A stretch of DNA of 64,000 bases from Casuarina equisetifolia (Eukaryota; Streptophyta; Magnoliopsida; Fagales; Casuarinaceae). The notes beneath the pieces were generated by a model, which was not told the DNA's origin, ran no database searches, and saw only the letters and a list, made by a program, of their open reading frames with translations. The stretch covers positions 29,787,580 through 29,851,579 of the forward strand of contig CM052355.1 of the NCBI GenBank assembly GCA_028551475.1, written 5' to 3'. The position numbers were made by a program, and so were the translations under genes. Numbering within the stretch: position 1 is the stretch's first letter; the number at the start of each line of letters is the position of its first letter. This document shows, in pieces, positions 23,901 to 35,936 of the stretch.

Positions 23901-24969
23901 GTATAGCAGAATTGATGGATATTTCATCGATCAAGGTTTCAGGAGGAGTTTAAGTGAACCTACTCTTTATATCAAAACTCAAGGTAAGTCTGAAAGACTT
24001 TTCATTTCTTTATATGTTGATGATATCATTTACATAGGAAATAGTGAAAGAATGATTCAAGATTTCAAAAATGACATGATAAAAAACTTTGAGATGACTT
24101 ATATGGGTTTGATGAATTACTTTCTTGGTATTAAAGCAAGTCAAGAAAAAAGAAGGAATATTTATTTCTCAAAGAAAGTATGTTGAGAATCTATTGAAGA
24201 AATTTAAGGTAGAAAGTTGTAAGCCAGTTAGTACACCGTTCATGCCTAATGAAAAATTCAGGAAAAAAGATAGTTCAAATAAGGCAAATGGTTCAATTTA
24301 CAGAAGTCTTATTGATAGCTTACTCTATCTTATTACTATTAGACCTGATATTATGTATGCTACAAGTTTACTTTCAAGATTTATGCAAAATCCAAGTAAA
24401 GTTCATTATATAGCTGCCAAAAAAATCTCAAATATATACAAGATACGAAGAATTATGGTATTTGGTATAAGTCAATTGCAGAACCCAAACTAATTGGATG
24501 TACAGATAGTGATATGGGTGGCTCAGTTGATGATATGAAAAGCACATTAGGTTATGCTTTCACATTAGGTTTTGGATTTTTCTCTTGGTTGTCTAAGAAA
24601 CAGGATTTGTAGCATCATCTACTGCAGAAGTAGAGTATATTTCAGCTACAGAATGTGCAACACAAGCTATATGGCTTTAGAGAATTGTTGTTGATGTGGG
24701 CAAAAATCAAGAAGAGCCAACAAAGGTCCTCTGCGACAACAAATCTGCTATTGGCATGTCAAAGAATCGAGTGCTTCATTAGCAGAACCAAGCATATTGT
24801 AGTGAAGTATCATTTTCTTCAAGAAGCATCTACTCAAAAAGAGATCAAGATTATGTACTGCAAAGCTCAAGATAAAATTGCAGATATCTTTACAAAAGCA
24901 CTGTCAAAAAATAAGTTTGAGACATTTCGAAGCATGCTTGGAGTAACCGAAAAATGCATTAAGGAGGAG

Positions 24970-25367
24970 TGTTGATTGTAATGCAATTTTCCAAACAAGA
25001 CTAGAATATTCCAGCAAAACTTCAGCAAATAAAGTATCTCCAGCAAGTTCCAAAAGATCCAGAGAATCCCATAGAAGGATAAAGTTGGCTATCAAAAAAA
25101 TTAGTGCTTGAAAAGTAAAAAATAATGGCTATCTATGTCGGTTATGTAAGTCTATAAATACCCATTGTGTGTATTCTAAAGAAGAGGATGAAAAAGCTTT
25201 AAAGCTTTTCTTATATTGCAGTCTTTCAATCAAAGCTCTCTTTCCAACTAATTTGGAGACAATGGGCTCCACTTAACTTTCTCAATCTCCCTTCATCCTT
25301 TTTTTTTCCCAAACCTACCACAAACCTTTTCCACTGCAAACCACTTTTCTTTTCACCAAAACCAACA
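24970..25367 (+). repeat. Copia 3' LTR (398 bp)
   Basis: Partner of the LTR at 20525-20924, same TG...CA ends. It is followed at 25368-25372 by 'agcgg', the second copy of the 5-bp target site (left copy 'agcag' at 20520-20524). Confidence 0.95.
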
Positions 25368-25687
25368 AGCGGCTAGAATATGGCAGATCCTGACACTTCG
25401 CCACCGTCCTTTCCTACGCCTCGGCGTCAAGGCTCGTGGCTGCAACGGCCTGTTCTACACCCTGAACTACGCCGGTTGCTTTTACTTTCTCAACCCTATG
25501 TTTATTTTGAGAATCTACAGATTAAATCTGTTGGCAGAGAATATTGATTGGTGGTGTTGGTACGTGCAGATGACGAGGGAAAGTTCAATGAGGTGGTTGA
25601 CGACAAGGGCACGAAGATACTGATCAAGCCCAAGGCATTGATGCATTTTGTAGGAACCAAGATGGATTTGGTAAACGACAAACTCAG
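25368..25687 (+). pseudogene. IscA-like Fe-S assembly protein fragment, copy A (split by copia)
   Basis: Fragment of an A-type carrier (IscA/ISCA-like; in plants these sit in mitochondria or plastids and pass Fe-S clusters to target enzymes). Exon 1 remainder 25368-25474 encodes '[17 protein letters not shown]' and 'YTLNYA', the family signature holding the first cluster-ligand Cys. Intron 25475-25569 has GT (25475) and AG ends. Exon 2, 25570-25687, encodes '[14 protein letters not shown]' and 'DLVNDKLR', ending at a donor (ctcag|gtccct). The last exon with the CGCG-type cysteines is absent. The 5' part of exon 1 lies on the other side of the copia element, before 20525. Both exon frames remain open, but the copy cannot encode a working carrier. 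Confidence 0.88.
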
Positions 25688-25861
25688 GTCCCTGAAGGTT
25701 TTGACACTGTTTTTGAAGTTCAATGTTGGTCTATGTAGAATGCAACCCGAAATATGCATGCTTATAGTGATGAGCCCGCATATGAGTAGGTGCGCTGCAC
25801 ATTGCTGTGAACCGCCTGCAAATGCTAACTCTACAATTCTTCCTTTTAATACTAACCCGAC

Positions 25862-26110
25862 AAGATATTTGCATTTAGCTCATTCCAGTAATCTTACCTT
25901 CAAGCCCAACTTGAACAAGTTAGCTACTGCTTAGGACTTGTTTATAGAACAGTTAACTGATTACATCTCTGTCTCTTTTTAGAGAGGAATTTTAGTTGTT
26001 AGCAAACACCAGTACGTCCAATATTTTCTGTTTGTAATTCTTAGGTGTGTATGTTGCAGGGGGGGGGGGTCGAAATTTCAAAAAACAGTGTGATTGAACG
26101 CGTACAGTAG
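25862..26110 (+). repeat. Piece T, copy 2 of 3
   Basis: Same module as 19795-20027 and 35690-35936. It includes a frame 'LTFKPNLNKLATA' that may be an exon of gene X, and a G11 tract at about 26060. Confidence 0.8.
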
Positions 26111-26412
26111 CGTATAATGGATGTGAGGATCTGCAAAGTCGAAGAGGGCAGTCATCACCATAGCAAAAGCCCACACGATGCTCGTACAAATCAAAAGCCA
26201 AAAATGATGGAAGTAATTCTTCTGGAAGTGTTAAGAAGCCATTCGGAAAGCAAGTTGCGGAGAAAAGCCATCAGTCCAGAAGTGTGTCTAAACTCCCTAC
26301 GAATAGGGACTGCTATGAGGAAGAATTTGAAGACCCATATGCTAGTGATGGTGCTAGTCAGTCTTCCGAGGTTACTTTGCCCATGACTAAAGGACTATCC
26401 TCAACTGACTGA
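26071..26412 (+). pseudogene. Unidentified gene X exon, copy A
   Basis: Second copy of the 35886-36271 exon. Shared segments include 'QKPK', 'KKPFGKQVAEKS' (in parts) and 'LTDEAQSQ'. Frame changes relative to the B copy break it into short pieces, while B is open over its last 99 codons. Function unknown; see the B entry for description. Confidence 0.5.
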
Positions 26413-26480
26413 TGAGGCTCAATCTCAGTCATGTTTATATTTAGATAGCTTTCCTTCACGACCTTATGCCTGGTCTGCCC

Positions 26481-29400
26481 TTCCTTATGCTGTCAGTCCG
26501 GGGCGAATGAATTCTTTCATAGTTTGGAGGTGATAATTTTGTTGTAGAGGACAAAGTAGCTGTAGCTCATGAGATAGTGTACCATACATCTGTTCTTATT
26601 ATCTTCTGTTTTGTAAACCACAGTTAGAACTCAAAAATGGGCAGAAAAAGGGGACTTGAGCTGTTAATTCTTAAATGTATAAGCTAGTATCACAAATTAA
26701 TGATTTTTCATTTACATTTTTCATGACATTCCAAAAGATTACTCCCACAGTGAGTAGGTAGATTTCCACATCAAGTCAGTAAGTTGTAAAGGCGCTCATC
26801 AATGCTAAGTTTCATGTTCTTCACAAAGTAAGATTATGATTCATAAGTGATTGTTGGTATAATAGTGTAGATATTGATAAACACTTTCCCTAAATCATTA
26901 CAATGATACCAAAAGTAATGTAATGATGATAATGTGATAATATCATGTTGCACTCAAACAGAACATGCCACAAATCTTAACAATAATATTAGGATTTAAG
27001 TAGTGAAGATTGTGACACTTGTGCTAAGTTCATTGTTTACAATTTAATGAAAGGGATAGTCATCTATGATTATTCAAAATGACTAGTAAAATCATAACTA
27101 GACTGTCCAAATCACTTTAAAAAAAGTATCTTTAGTTTTTAAGAAACTAATATATAGTTTAACATTTATAAGAACCTTCATAATCCATCTACTAATGCAA
27201 GCAATATATCCATCCAGTATGAAATAAAAACTTTCAGATTGATTGGGAAAAATCGTTATACCTTGAAATTTAGTCTCATATTGGGTGTGTAATTTGCCAC
27301 ATTGAATAGGTAGGTTAGGGAAGGGTTCATCAAGGTCAAGTTTGATATTGGTTGTTTATTAGATAAGTCTAGGATTTATAGATGATTCTAGATAACCCTA
27401 ATTGCAATTTGATTAATCTTTTGAATTAATGGATCATGACATTTTTCAAGTTCAATATAGTGGAGCTTTATGATTTCTTTGTTTTTTAGTTCTTGTGTTA
27501 ATGCTATGAATAGGGATTTGGCTCTCTCTCACTAAGAATCCAACTCATTTTTTGCTGCTATTCTCGACTTGAAATTAACCTAGCCTTACTCCTTCGACAA
27601 GGTTTCATCTTAAGTAATTGAAGTAACTTTCTTAGTCTCGTTTGTTTGTCAAGAGCACATATGCATTCCTAAAACATGCACATAAATAGATGGTTATGCT
27701 TGTGTGTATGTTTGTTAAATTCATATACTAAGTCATTCCCATTTTTTTTTTTGTTATAAAGAGGAAAAGTATTTTGTCTACTAGTCAAAAGATAGAAGAG
27801 GTTAAGCATTATAATTATATTGCTATTGATGCTCCTGACTCAAAAAACAGTTCGTATCATTGTCATAAGTGGGATATACAGCACATCAAGCCATGAGGTG
27901 ATTCTAGGTTGTGCTTGGCTTTTTGATTGATAGTCATACAACTTACAGGATTTACTTGGAGTTGACCTTTCTGTCCGATATGGTATAGTTGTTATAGTTT
28001 TTACAGTTTGAAAATCCCTTAAAGACAATCTTCCTTTCTGGCAAGGAAGTGGGAGGCAGATTGATTTCTCAAGATGGCGAAACGATATTCAGTTATGGAG
28101 TGGCACAGGAATAGTTCATGTAGTAAGAATTTTCTAGGGAGCTTTGAAGTAAATGTCAGAACGTTTTGTGTAATGGAACCTTCCGACTAAATGTACCCTT
28201 GCATTTGGACATGGAAGAAAAGCCATAACAACCTCAAAACCCCTATCAGGTCTAGTTGGATTTTAACATTGCAAATAAGTGTAACAAATATTGTATGGAC
28301 ACTTTAAAAATGTGCAAGGGATATTAGTTTGACATGACATTACATAGCATGCGGAAGGATGTGGCATGTTTCTCCTGTCTGTTTTCCGTCGGGCTTCTAT
28401 TGTGAGCGATTCCAGGTTCACAAATGATGAATCACCAGTTTTCTATTAAGATTGTTGGATCCTATAGCAATAAAAAGTGGTTTTCTTAGTGTATTTGCAC
28501 AAATGTCTTCGAGTATTCTTCTTAATTAATGAAAACTAATGTTATTCGTTTGAAAACAAAGAAAACTCAGTAGATCTGAGAGAGAAAACACAGGTGCTCC
28601 TCATCATAGTATTGTTGTACCCATGGCAACCCAAAAAGGGATGTTGAATTAAGTTGTGTAATCTTAAGGGCTGGTTTTTGCTTAACTTGGTCTAGATACC
28701 TATGAGTTAAGTATTGCGTATAGGATCAAAGTTTTACAATGAAAGAAAAGACCCTTCTAGTCACGTTTAAATGAAAGAATAGCTTTTTAATATTTGAATT
28801 AGCTTTTGAGTTCTATCATTAGCTTTTTGCCTTGATATTAAAACCTAGGTTGAATTTGCTTCATCTATGTGATCTCAAGTCCAAAGATACTTGGTGTAGA
28901 AGTGAGTGTATGTAGAATAAGAATCTCACATTGAAAAATAAAACCCTTGATATGAAATTTAAATAAAAGAAGAATTTTTCAACTCTTTAGTTAATTTTTT
29001 CTAACTAATAAGAACAAAAATCAACATTAAATATAAGCAGTTTATAGTCAAGGATGAAATTTGTTTCTGGTAACTAACAATAGTTGCCGGCTAGTTAGAA
29101 TATGTCAAGCTAAACGTGAAATGAGTAGTACCAGTTGGTAATAAAAACTAAATTTACAACCGCAACTCAAGTTCACATTACAATCATTTCAATGCTATTT
29201 TGGTAGTTTGGACTCTTATCTTTTTACTTAAGAAGCTAGTAATCATAAGATCACTAATTCTTTCTTTTTCTTTTTACCCAAATATTGCCTTGGATCATAC
29301 TTCAATTCTGTGTAGGTGGTGCTATGAATTGGCATAGAAGCAGAGATTGTGTTTGAGTTTATACCTTTTGGTATTCTTAACAATATGTAATTCTAATTTG

Positions 29401-30431
29401 TGTAGATCAATAGATGCCTGTTCATATATGCCTGTACATGTCTGTTCATATATCCAAGTATGGAAATGAAAACCAATTTATGAAAAGAAAATATAGAATT
29501 ACATATCAGAAATTTATAGATGTGCCAAGAAAAGTGATCATAAAAAATAAGCAAATTACCCTTCCTAAGTGTATTTTGACTTACGACATGAGTAAATATA
29601 CGTGATCAACGAAAAAGACAGCATGATATCCATTTTCTTGGTGTTCTTGGTCTCGAAGTTTATAGGACTCGCAAAATAATATATTGCACATAGAAGCAAT
29701 AGCTAAAATTGACGAAATCAAAGCACTTTCAAGCACTCAATGAAAATGCAAGAATTCACATCCTTTCAACAAACAAGCCGCTAATCCTAGACACTTGATT
29801 CAAACGAAATATGTTTTAGTTTCCAATTGCCATTCGATGATATACAATTACATCTTGTTTTCTTCTTTTTGTCTTTGATTTGGAACAAGTCTCCTAAAAG
29901 CGTGTAGATGATAGATAAGTGTCCCGGCAAGGCATTATACCCAAAAAGGTCTACCCACACAAACCGCCTTTGATCATAAACCTGCTTAGTATTTTGGATG
30001 CACATATTTTAATTCCTAGAAGCCACAAGCCTTGCACATTCTTTCTACTTACTGGTGGTTTATCGGTAAGGTCTTATTTGAAATTGGTCTACTGATTGAG
30101 GACCCCAAAGAGACTTTGAACTGGAACTCTGTCTGTGATGTCTAGGCGGATAATAAGTACGGGCACGCTTGATATTATAGTAAGAAAACAAGCAAGTTGT
30201 GCTTTCCTTCGTGATTGAATGCCGTTGTCTTTCCTCACATTGGAAGTACTAGCTTGCTTTCAACTTTCTATTTACTTTTCTCCCCATAAAAGGAGAAGCA
30301 CTTTATACTAGTTCATTGTTAAATGTTCAAACTGCGTTGACACGACGCTAGTCCTATATTTTTGCCCTTTTCATTCTAATATATGGTTCTTTACAATAAC
30401 CATCTCACTCTTTGGATATATGATCCTACTA
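26481..30431. other. Long stretch without a recognisable gene
   Basis: About 4 kb of AT-rich sequence. The frames visible are short and have no coding character or known family. There is no LTR, LINE domain or RNA gene that I can support. Part of it (27250-27420) reads like old interspersed repeat sequence, but no second copy is in this window. Confidence 0.5.
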
Positions 30432-30560
30432 TTTTCTGTTTTTTTTTTCTTTTTTATTCTTTTTCTCCACGTCCTATGATGGTTGCATGCACACGCTTTG
30501 ACAATAGATGTCCTCTTTTGTTTTGTCTCCTGTACTATTCTTGCAGGCTTTGTAGCAGTG
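30432..30560 (+). repeat. Interspersed repeat R, copy 2
   Basis: Matches 41258-41400 and, over its first half, 15005-15110. Shared motifs are 'tctccacgtcct', 'cacacgctttgacaata', 'tactattcttgcaggcttt' and, just after, 'aaaactaccccca' followed by C-rich sequence near 30590. Non-coding. Confidence 0.8.
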
Positions 30561-31499
30561 TTTGTCAGTGAATACAGGCATATTTGACAAAACTACCCCC
30601 AACAGTCCTTCCCCGCTTCCCCAACTTATAAATACCCAACAACATGAAGGTGAAATATGTGTATTCAGGCTTTTTTCTTATAAGGGAAGTATTTGGGGCG
30701 GTTCTTCTTTAATTGTTGAAGCTAAAAGTGACAGTGATCTGATTTAGGTTGCCTTCTCCTACAAATAAAGCTATTAAGAGTAGGCTCCAAAATGTCCAAC
30801 GCTAGATTGGGTAGTAAGGGTGATGTGGTTGATTTGAGGAAACTTTTTTCATCTTCTTAGGAACTGTTAGATCAAAATGAGCGCATTTGGTGAAATAAGA
30901 ATTTCCAAGCAAAACACTAACCGAGCATGTAAAGAAAGATACAGTGTGAAAGCCGCAAAAGTGCTGCTTTGGAAGTTTGGATCTTTTTTCTAGTAACATC
31001 AGCAGGAATTGGTGATGTTAAGCCGATGAGCAAATGGTCTCAACCCAATTAGCCGAGTGAAATGCACGACCATGTGGAAAGATGGATATGAGGATCGGTA
31101 TTGATCGCTCCCTCTACCATCGCGATGAAAGTGGGTCTGATGCTTGAGCTTATTTACCCATAAAAACTGCATTTGTGATGCATTCTAAACCTTACTAGAG
31201 GTAGAAAAGACCAGTCGAAAAAGACATCCCTAACTTTGGTAGTTTTCAGTGGACAAACTGTAGGAAGTTTTACATTTAATACATTTTTTTTTTGTTTACG
31301 TTAATATCTTCAGAATAATAAAAGAAAGGCTGTATATCTTAATTTATGGGATCTTGTACCCCTGCATCTTTGCGCATAAGTGATTGCTCTACCATGATTA
31401 ACAACAGCAGCCCTTTAGCCTTGCAAATATAATAACCGGGCTCCTACTCATTACATGTGTTTTATCTCCTCCACTTTTTTATATTATGTATGACCTTGC

Positions 31500-31870
31500 C
31501 TGAAATGGGAATCGTGGAATATTAAGACGCTTCACACTTTTAAACCAATCGGCAGTTGATATTGTTGGATTTTAAGGTCCTCTTCTTCCACATCACCTAA
31601 AGAACAATTTAGGGAAAGAAGATCACAAAATTAGCTTCAGGATCAAAAGCATTTTTGCTAGCCTTTGACCAAGAATGACGCTAATTGTGGGAGGACCATA
31701 TGCATTCACAACCAGTGGCAGGAAAAAAAAAAAAACAATGAGCATTACTATGGGCACAAAGAATGAAAAACCGACAAAAGATAGTTAAAATTTTTCGTGT
31801 AGAGCTATGGGAAAGAAATGTGTGGACACAAGCTCATGTAAAGAGTAGAGTATTGTATCCAGATGTTACC
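31500..31870 (+). repeat. Dispersed segment S, longer copy
   Basis: Matches 42740-42945. Shared blocks are 'agacgcttcacactt', 'aaaccaatcggcagttgat', 'ggaccatatgcatt' and 'tgtggacacaagctcatgta'. The 42.7-kb copy lacks several internal stretches (for example about 31577-31690), so it is a deletion derivative. It lies in the same order relative to repeat R in both places. Confidence 0.82.
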
Positions 31871-32789
31871 ATTTGACCTGTCGATTCCATTGGCTGGTTT
31901 AACTTACAAGGATGTTGCAATTATCATCCTTATTCTGCTTGCAAGCAAAAACTTAGAATGTTTATGATTATCAAAATTCCTTTTCAATGTGATTTCAACC
32001 AATAATGAAGATTCAGATAAGGAGTCTTGAATATACATTAAAATTCCAATAGGAACTGAAGAATTCTCTATCGGCAGAATTTCTTGCAGTGAAAGAATAA
32101 TTGAAGTGACCTTAGAAAAGACATAAGTACTTAAAAACATGTGATATTGTTTCTTATTGTTAGAAAAATTACAAATGACATGAAAAGAAGGACATAATAG
32201 AGAAAATATGCAATTTCTTCGTAATTTTAATGACAATCTTTAGTAGACAACCTTAATAAAAAACAAATACTTTCTTTTATATCCATAGCATTTTGAACAC
32301 TTCATCTCTGGTAGTAACATGCCGCTTTCTGGACCATCTTTTTCCAAAAGATATTGCTTTTAATGGTGTGGTAAAGATTATTTCATATCTAGTTCTTTTG
32401 CAAATTAGTGAGGAGCCTAATCATTCAATTCCCTATTTTAAGGACTCAAGATTGAATAAAAACATTATTACTTGTTAAAATAATTAGTCACCTAAAGGAA
32501 AACAAGTGGAGAGCAACAAATATCATAGATCAAGCAAAAACTAAATTAAGTAGTTTACCAAGCACTTGTTTTTTTACTTGATAAATACCATTAATCACAA
32601 AAGTTCTTTCTATGAGGCCTACTTTTTAAGTAAAACACAAAATCTATTGTTATTACAAATCTTAATTGGTAGAATACTTCATCAACATGTGAGCAACAAA
32701 GGATAACCATAAAAAGGGTATGATAATGAGATAAGCAAACAATGAACACTCAAACAACTTAAAAGTAGTAAAGCTTAGCCGCTTCAAGA

Positions 32790-33000
32790 ACACTTCTAAA
32801 TTCTCCCACAACAAAGCTTTTGTAACTTGGTCACCAACGATACGCATAGTATAAGTTATTAGCCATAACTTAGATAAATTCCCCCACTGTGAAGGTTTTA
32901 TAACTTGGTCTCCAAGGACATGCACAACATTGATTAATAGTCGCAACATAGATGAATTCCCCCACTGCAAAGATTTTATAACTTTGTCACTGATAGAAAA
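32790..33000 (-). repeat. 78-bp minisatellite, copy B (about 2.6 units)
   Basis: Units carry 'aaattc(c/t)cccac', 'tttataacttggtc(t/a)cca' and 'aacttagat'. On the minus strand they give an open frame with a 26-residue period (repeats of 'WGNLSKLWL' and 'VGDQV'-like blocks). The 60.5-kb copy shows the same arrangement. The open frame is probably a by-product of a unit length divisible by three rather than a protein. Confidence 0.7.
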
Positions 33001-33510
33001 AAGAAAATTCATACTAAAAACAATAAGAATAAACTAGATAAAAAGCTATAGGAGATTAAAAGCCTATTATAATTAACTTCAAAAGAAACCAATAGTAAAA
33101 ATAAGAATCACCTTAACTTTCATATCAGGAATCACTTCAATAAAAGAATCCCGTAACTTCTGAGCTTGAAAGAATGTCTAAATAGTATATGAGAAAAGTT
33201 TAGTTATCTTAGACACATACAAAGAAATGATATCTAAACTACTATTGGATAAGAATATTAAAGAACTAATAATTTAGTATTCATTAATTAGATAGTAAAT
33301 ATATTCCATTTTATCATATAATAATATTACATAAAACCATGAATCAATAATCTAATGTACAAGTCAAAACCTCATCATACATTCTTTGCTCTAAAACTAA
33401 TACTTTAATGTTAGGTACACAAATCCACATTCCCTCCTCAAAATTGCTGCAAATCTGACCAATTAACCATTTACTTAATTGAAAGATAAGATTGACAGCA
33501 ACCTATCTAC

Positions 33511-33915
33511 CTAGAAATTCCAGCCAATAACATTAATCTACTTAATCCTCTTGAACGCTTCCGAAAGTAAACAAATCCCTGCCTTCTCTCACGACATATA
33601 GCATTTAACAAAAATATAACATCACAGCCAATTAAAACCTACACAAAAGTAGTGAAAATCTGGATCAGAATCAAATACCTCCTCGTGGCCATCGAGCTTG
33701 ACATTCTCCTTTTCGAAGAACACCGTCTCGAAGTCAAGCGAAGCCAGAGGCTTGATCGAAACCAATCTCGGGCTCGCAGCACACCAATCAGTACTGATTC
33801 TACGAATACTAACTCTAGAATCCTTCCTTTCAAAATTGCGACTGAGGCGTTGATGTTCGAACTTTGCGGTTTTGAAGATGCATGGCTCAAACAAGTTTAG
33901 AGTAGAAGCCGTCAT
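33511..33915 (-). pseudogene. Ketol-acid reductoisomerase exons 1-2, copy B
   Basis: Minus-strand 5' part of plastid ketol-acid reductoisomerase, which converts acetolactate or acetohydroxybutyrate to dihydroxy acids in branched-chain amino-acid synthesis. Exon 1 runs from ATG 33915 down to 33679: a Ser/Arg-rich, transit-like stretch, then 'SLDFETVFFEKENVKLDGHEE', here cut into two known-family blocks 'SLDFET' and 'GHEE', with donor GT at 33677-33678. Exon 2 (33598-33511) shows 'GRDLF' and 'INVIGWN' but carries a 1-bp shift and stops, and ends at a donor (ctag|gtag). The remaining, larger part of the gene (NADPH-binding core and catalytic domain) is absent. A non-functional duplicate fragment. 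Confidence 0.85.
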
Positions 33916-34059
33916 TTGGGAGAAGAAAAAGAATTGACGCATTGGGAGGAGGAAAGAATGACCGTACTTTCCTTTGTCGAGGGTGTTTCTACCAACGTTT
34001 AGGGTTTAATTATTAAAAAAAAAAAAAGGCAATAAGGCTAATTGATCAGTTTAAGGAAA

Positions 34060-34452
34060 ATGCATCTCCCCCCTCTTCCTCGTGAGTTTCTCTCTCCACT
34101 AAACAGCGTCGCATCGCGCCTGGAAAACGCCCAGATCCATCCCCTCATCAAGACGTCCAAAACGGAAATCGCAAGGTCTTTTCCAAACCAAGACCGCGAC
34201 GTACAAGGGAAGATTTTTCCCTCCTTAAACCGTCGAATTTCCCTTCAACAGAACAGGAGAAATCTTCATCAGCCGTCAAAGGAAAATCCTCTACCATCTC
34301 GTCTGGGAAACTTCTTCCCCACAATCACGCACTTGCTGCCCTACACAAACCAGCAGATCCTGGGTCCTGAAATGGGAATCGCGACAGCATTTTTCCACCT
34401 TGTTTTGGATTCTGTTTCTTTCCTTGTTTATAGCCCTAGATTAGGCTTGTAA
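34060..34452 (+). pseudogene. Unidentified coding-like fragment, copy B
   Basis: Open from ATG 34060 to TAG-like stop near 34450. It is the homologue of 62872-63155, where a different frame gives 'KTEIARSSLRLRRIG' and 'SYEKFLPHDQALP' ending in TGA. 'KTEIARS' is shared, but the frames then diverge by indels, so at least one copy is broken. The E frame looks more protein-like. Family not recognised. Confidence 0.35.
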
Positions 34453-34905
34453 AATGCTATGAATTCTACATTATGTTTATCTTTGTAAGCCCAAATCCAT
34501 TAGCAGTCATATCAACAACAGCGTTGCCCCATCAGGGAGTCCTCCCTGATTGACAAAACTAGATTCTGAGAGTTTTTATTTTAGTGACCTTTGCTTTCAA
34601 GAAAACTTGTGAAAAGGAATCGGAATATATTGGAATATAATATTTAATGATTCATTGGTTAAGATTTTTTTTTTTATGAACTAAAAATGTTTAACAAGTT
34701 AGATAGAGAAAGATAAACGGCTTAAAATCGATATTAAAACACTATTAAGTTGATATTTCGATATAAAAAACATGCAATAGAAAGATGTAACCTTTTGCCG
34801 AGTCGATGATCTGCATAGTTGACAGTTCCATATATCATTATTGCTTCAAAGTAGTCATGGAAAATTGATTGTTGGGATAGAAAAATTAGCCACTATTATG
34901 AACGC

Positions 34906-35169
34906 CCAACCAACGAGGGAAAATATAACATGCTTTTATGCTGCAATTGGCCAAAACATGAAGAAAGGCAAGCAATGGGGATATATATAATTGTAGGCGC
35001 TAAACAACGCGGATTCTCCCTACTACATCAGAAAGCAAAGGGATATATGACCTGCAGGCGCAAAACCACGTGGATTCTCCGTAAGTTTCCATCCTTAAGC
35101 TGGATTCTCCGTAAGTTTCCAAAAGCTTAAGGATGGCAGAAGTAAGCCCGTAACAAGCTGACGCACTAA
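34906..35169 (+). repeat. Mosaic linker with 31-bp extra repeat and hairpin
   Basis: Homologous to 20264-20470. B carries an extra copy of 'ggattctccgtaagtttcc' (35071 and 35102) flanked by the inverted pair 'atccttaagc' (35090-35099) and 'gcttaaggat' (35125-35134), absent from A. It leads directly into the IscA exon. Confidence 0.7.
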
Positions 35170-35512
35170 GTTCTGACATTGACCGACGCGGCAGCGGCTA
35201 GAACATGGCAGATCCTCACACTTCGCCACCGCCCTTTCCTATGCCTCGGCGTCAAGGCTTGCGGCTGCAACGGCCTGTCCTACACCCTGAACTACGCCGG
35301 TTGCTTCTACTTCCTCAACCCTATGTTTATTTTGAGAATCTACAGATTAAATCCGTTGGCAGAGAATATTGATTGGTGGTGTTGGTACGTGCAGATGACG
35401 AGGGAAAGTTCAATGAGGTGGTTGACGACAAGGGCGTGAAGATACTGATCAGGCCCAAGGCATTGATGCATGTTGTAGGAACCGAGATGGATTTGGTAGA
35501 CGACAAACTCAG
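35170..35512 (+). pseudogene. IscA-like Fe-S assembly protein fragment, copy B (uninterrupted)
   Basis: Exon 1, 35170-35299, encodes '[11 protein letters not shown]' then '[17 protein letters not shown]' and 'SYTLNYA'. Intron 35300-35394 starts GT and ends 'gtgcag'. Exon 2, 35395-35512, encodes '[18 protein letters not shown]' and 'DLVDDKLR', ending at ag|gt. Both exons are fully open and join in phase (G|AT). The first ligand Cys is present. The C-terminal exon with the paired cysteines and the true N-terminus are missing, and the intron has shrunk to 95 bp. The site 'cggc|agcgg|ctag' (35190-35197 region) is the unoccupied version of the copia target in copy A. Confidence 0.9.
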
Positions 35513-35689
35513 GTCCGTGAAGGTTTTGACACTGTTTTTGAAGTTCAATGTTGGTCTATGTAGAATGTAACCCGAGATATGCATGCTTATAGCAATGAGC
35601 CCGCATTGTGACTATGTGGGGCTGCACATTTCTGTGAACCGCCTACAAATGCTAAGTCTACAATTCTTCCTTTTAATACTAACCCGAGA

Positions 35690-35936
35690 AGATATTTGCA
35701 TTTAGCTCATTCCAGTAATCTTACCTTCAAGCCTAATTTGAACAAGTTAGCTACTGCTCAGGACTTGTTTATAGAACAGTTAACTGATTACATCTCTGTC
35801 TCTTTGCAGAGAGAGGAATTTTAGTTATTAGCAAACACCAGTACGTCCAATATGTTCTGTTTGTAATTCTCATGTGTATATTGCAGGGGGGTGTCGAAAT
35901 TTCAAAAAACAGTGTGCTTGAACGTGTACAGTAGCG
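35690..35936 (+). repeat. Piece T, copy 3 of 3
   Basis: Same module as 19795-20027 and 25862-26110. An open stretch 'LNKLATAQDLFIEQLTDY' ends at 'ctttgcag', resembling an exon or intron boundary of gene X, whose last exon follows. Confidence 0.8.

Larger units (their letters stand above)
20525..25367 (+). mobile_element. Ty1/copia LTR retrotransposon, fossil
   Basis: A 4.84-kb element with both LTRs, a primer-binding site just inside the 5' LTR (about 20926-20940, 'ttggtattggagccc', like the plant initiator-Met tRNA complement) and a polypurine tract before the 3' LTR ('aaggaggag', 24961-24969). Parts in copia order are gag (about 20960-21835, with two CCHC knuckles near its end), protease (about 21920-22050), GAG-pre-integrase (about 22130-22470), integrase core (about 22480-22950), reverse transcriptase (about 23500-24200) and RNase H (about 24480-24900). 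It is broken, with roughly ten interruptions. LTR divergence of about 6% suggests insertion on the order of 2-5 million years ago, depending on the rate used. It is flanked by a 5-bp target duplication (agcag/agcgg). Confidence 0.96.
20028..26480 (+). repeat. Gene-fragment mosaic, copy A (split by copia element)
   Basis: Corresponds to copy B at about 33470-36300. Order: reductoisomerase exons 2 and 1 (minus strand), a 250-bp linker with 'gtaggcgctaaacaacgc' and 'ctgcaggcgcaaaaccacg', IscA exons (plus strand), piece T, and gene X. Copy A lacks about 1.1 kb present in B (B 33790-34905); the join is at 'ccaatcaacgagg'. It gained a 4.84-kb copia insertion. Confidence 0.9.
32465..34455 (+). repeat. 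Segmental duplication B/E, copy B part
   Basis: Aligns with 60246-63225, the latter enlarged by a LINE insertion and about 300 bp of extra sequence. It holds a 78-bp minisatellite, the reductoisomerase fragment and an unidentified coding-like stretch (34060-34452). Homology ends near 'ccctagattaggc' (about 34450 and 63215). Confidence 0.88.

Noticed and set aside
30562-30747. 61-codon frame after repeat R
   Set aside because: Not conserved in the homologous stretch near 41400 and without gene signals.
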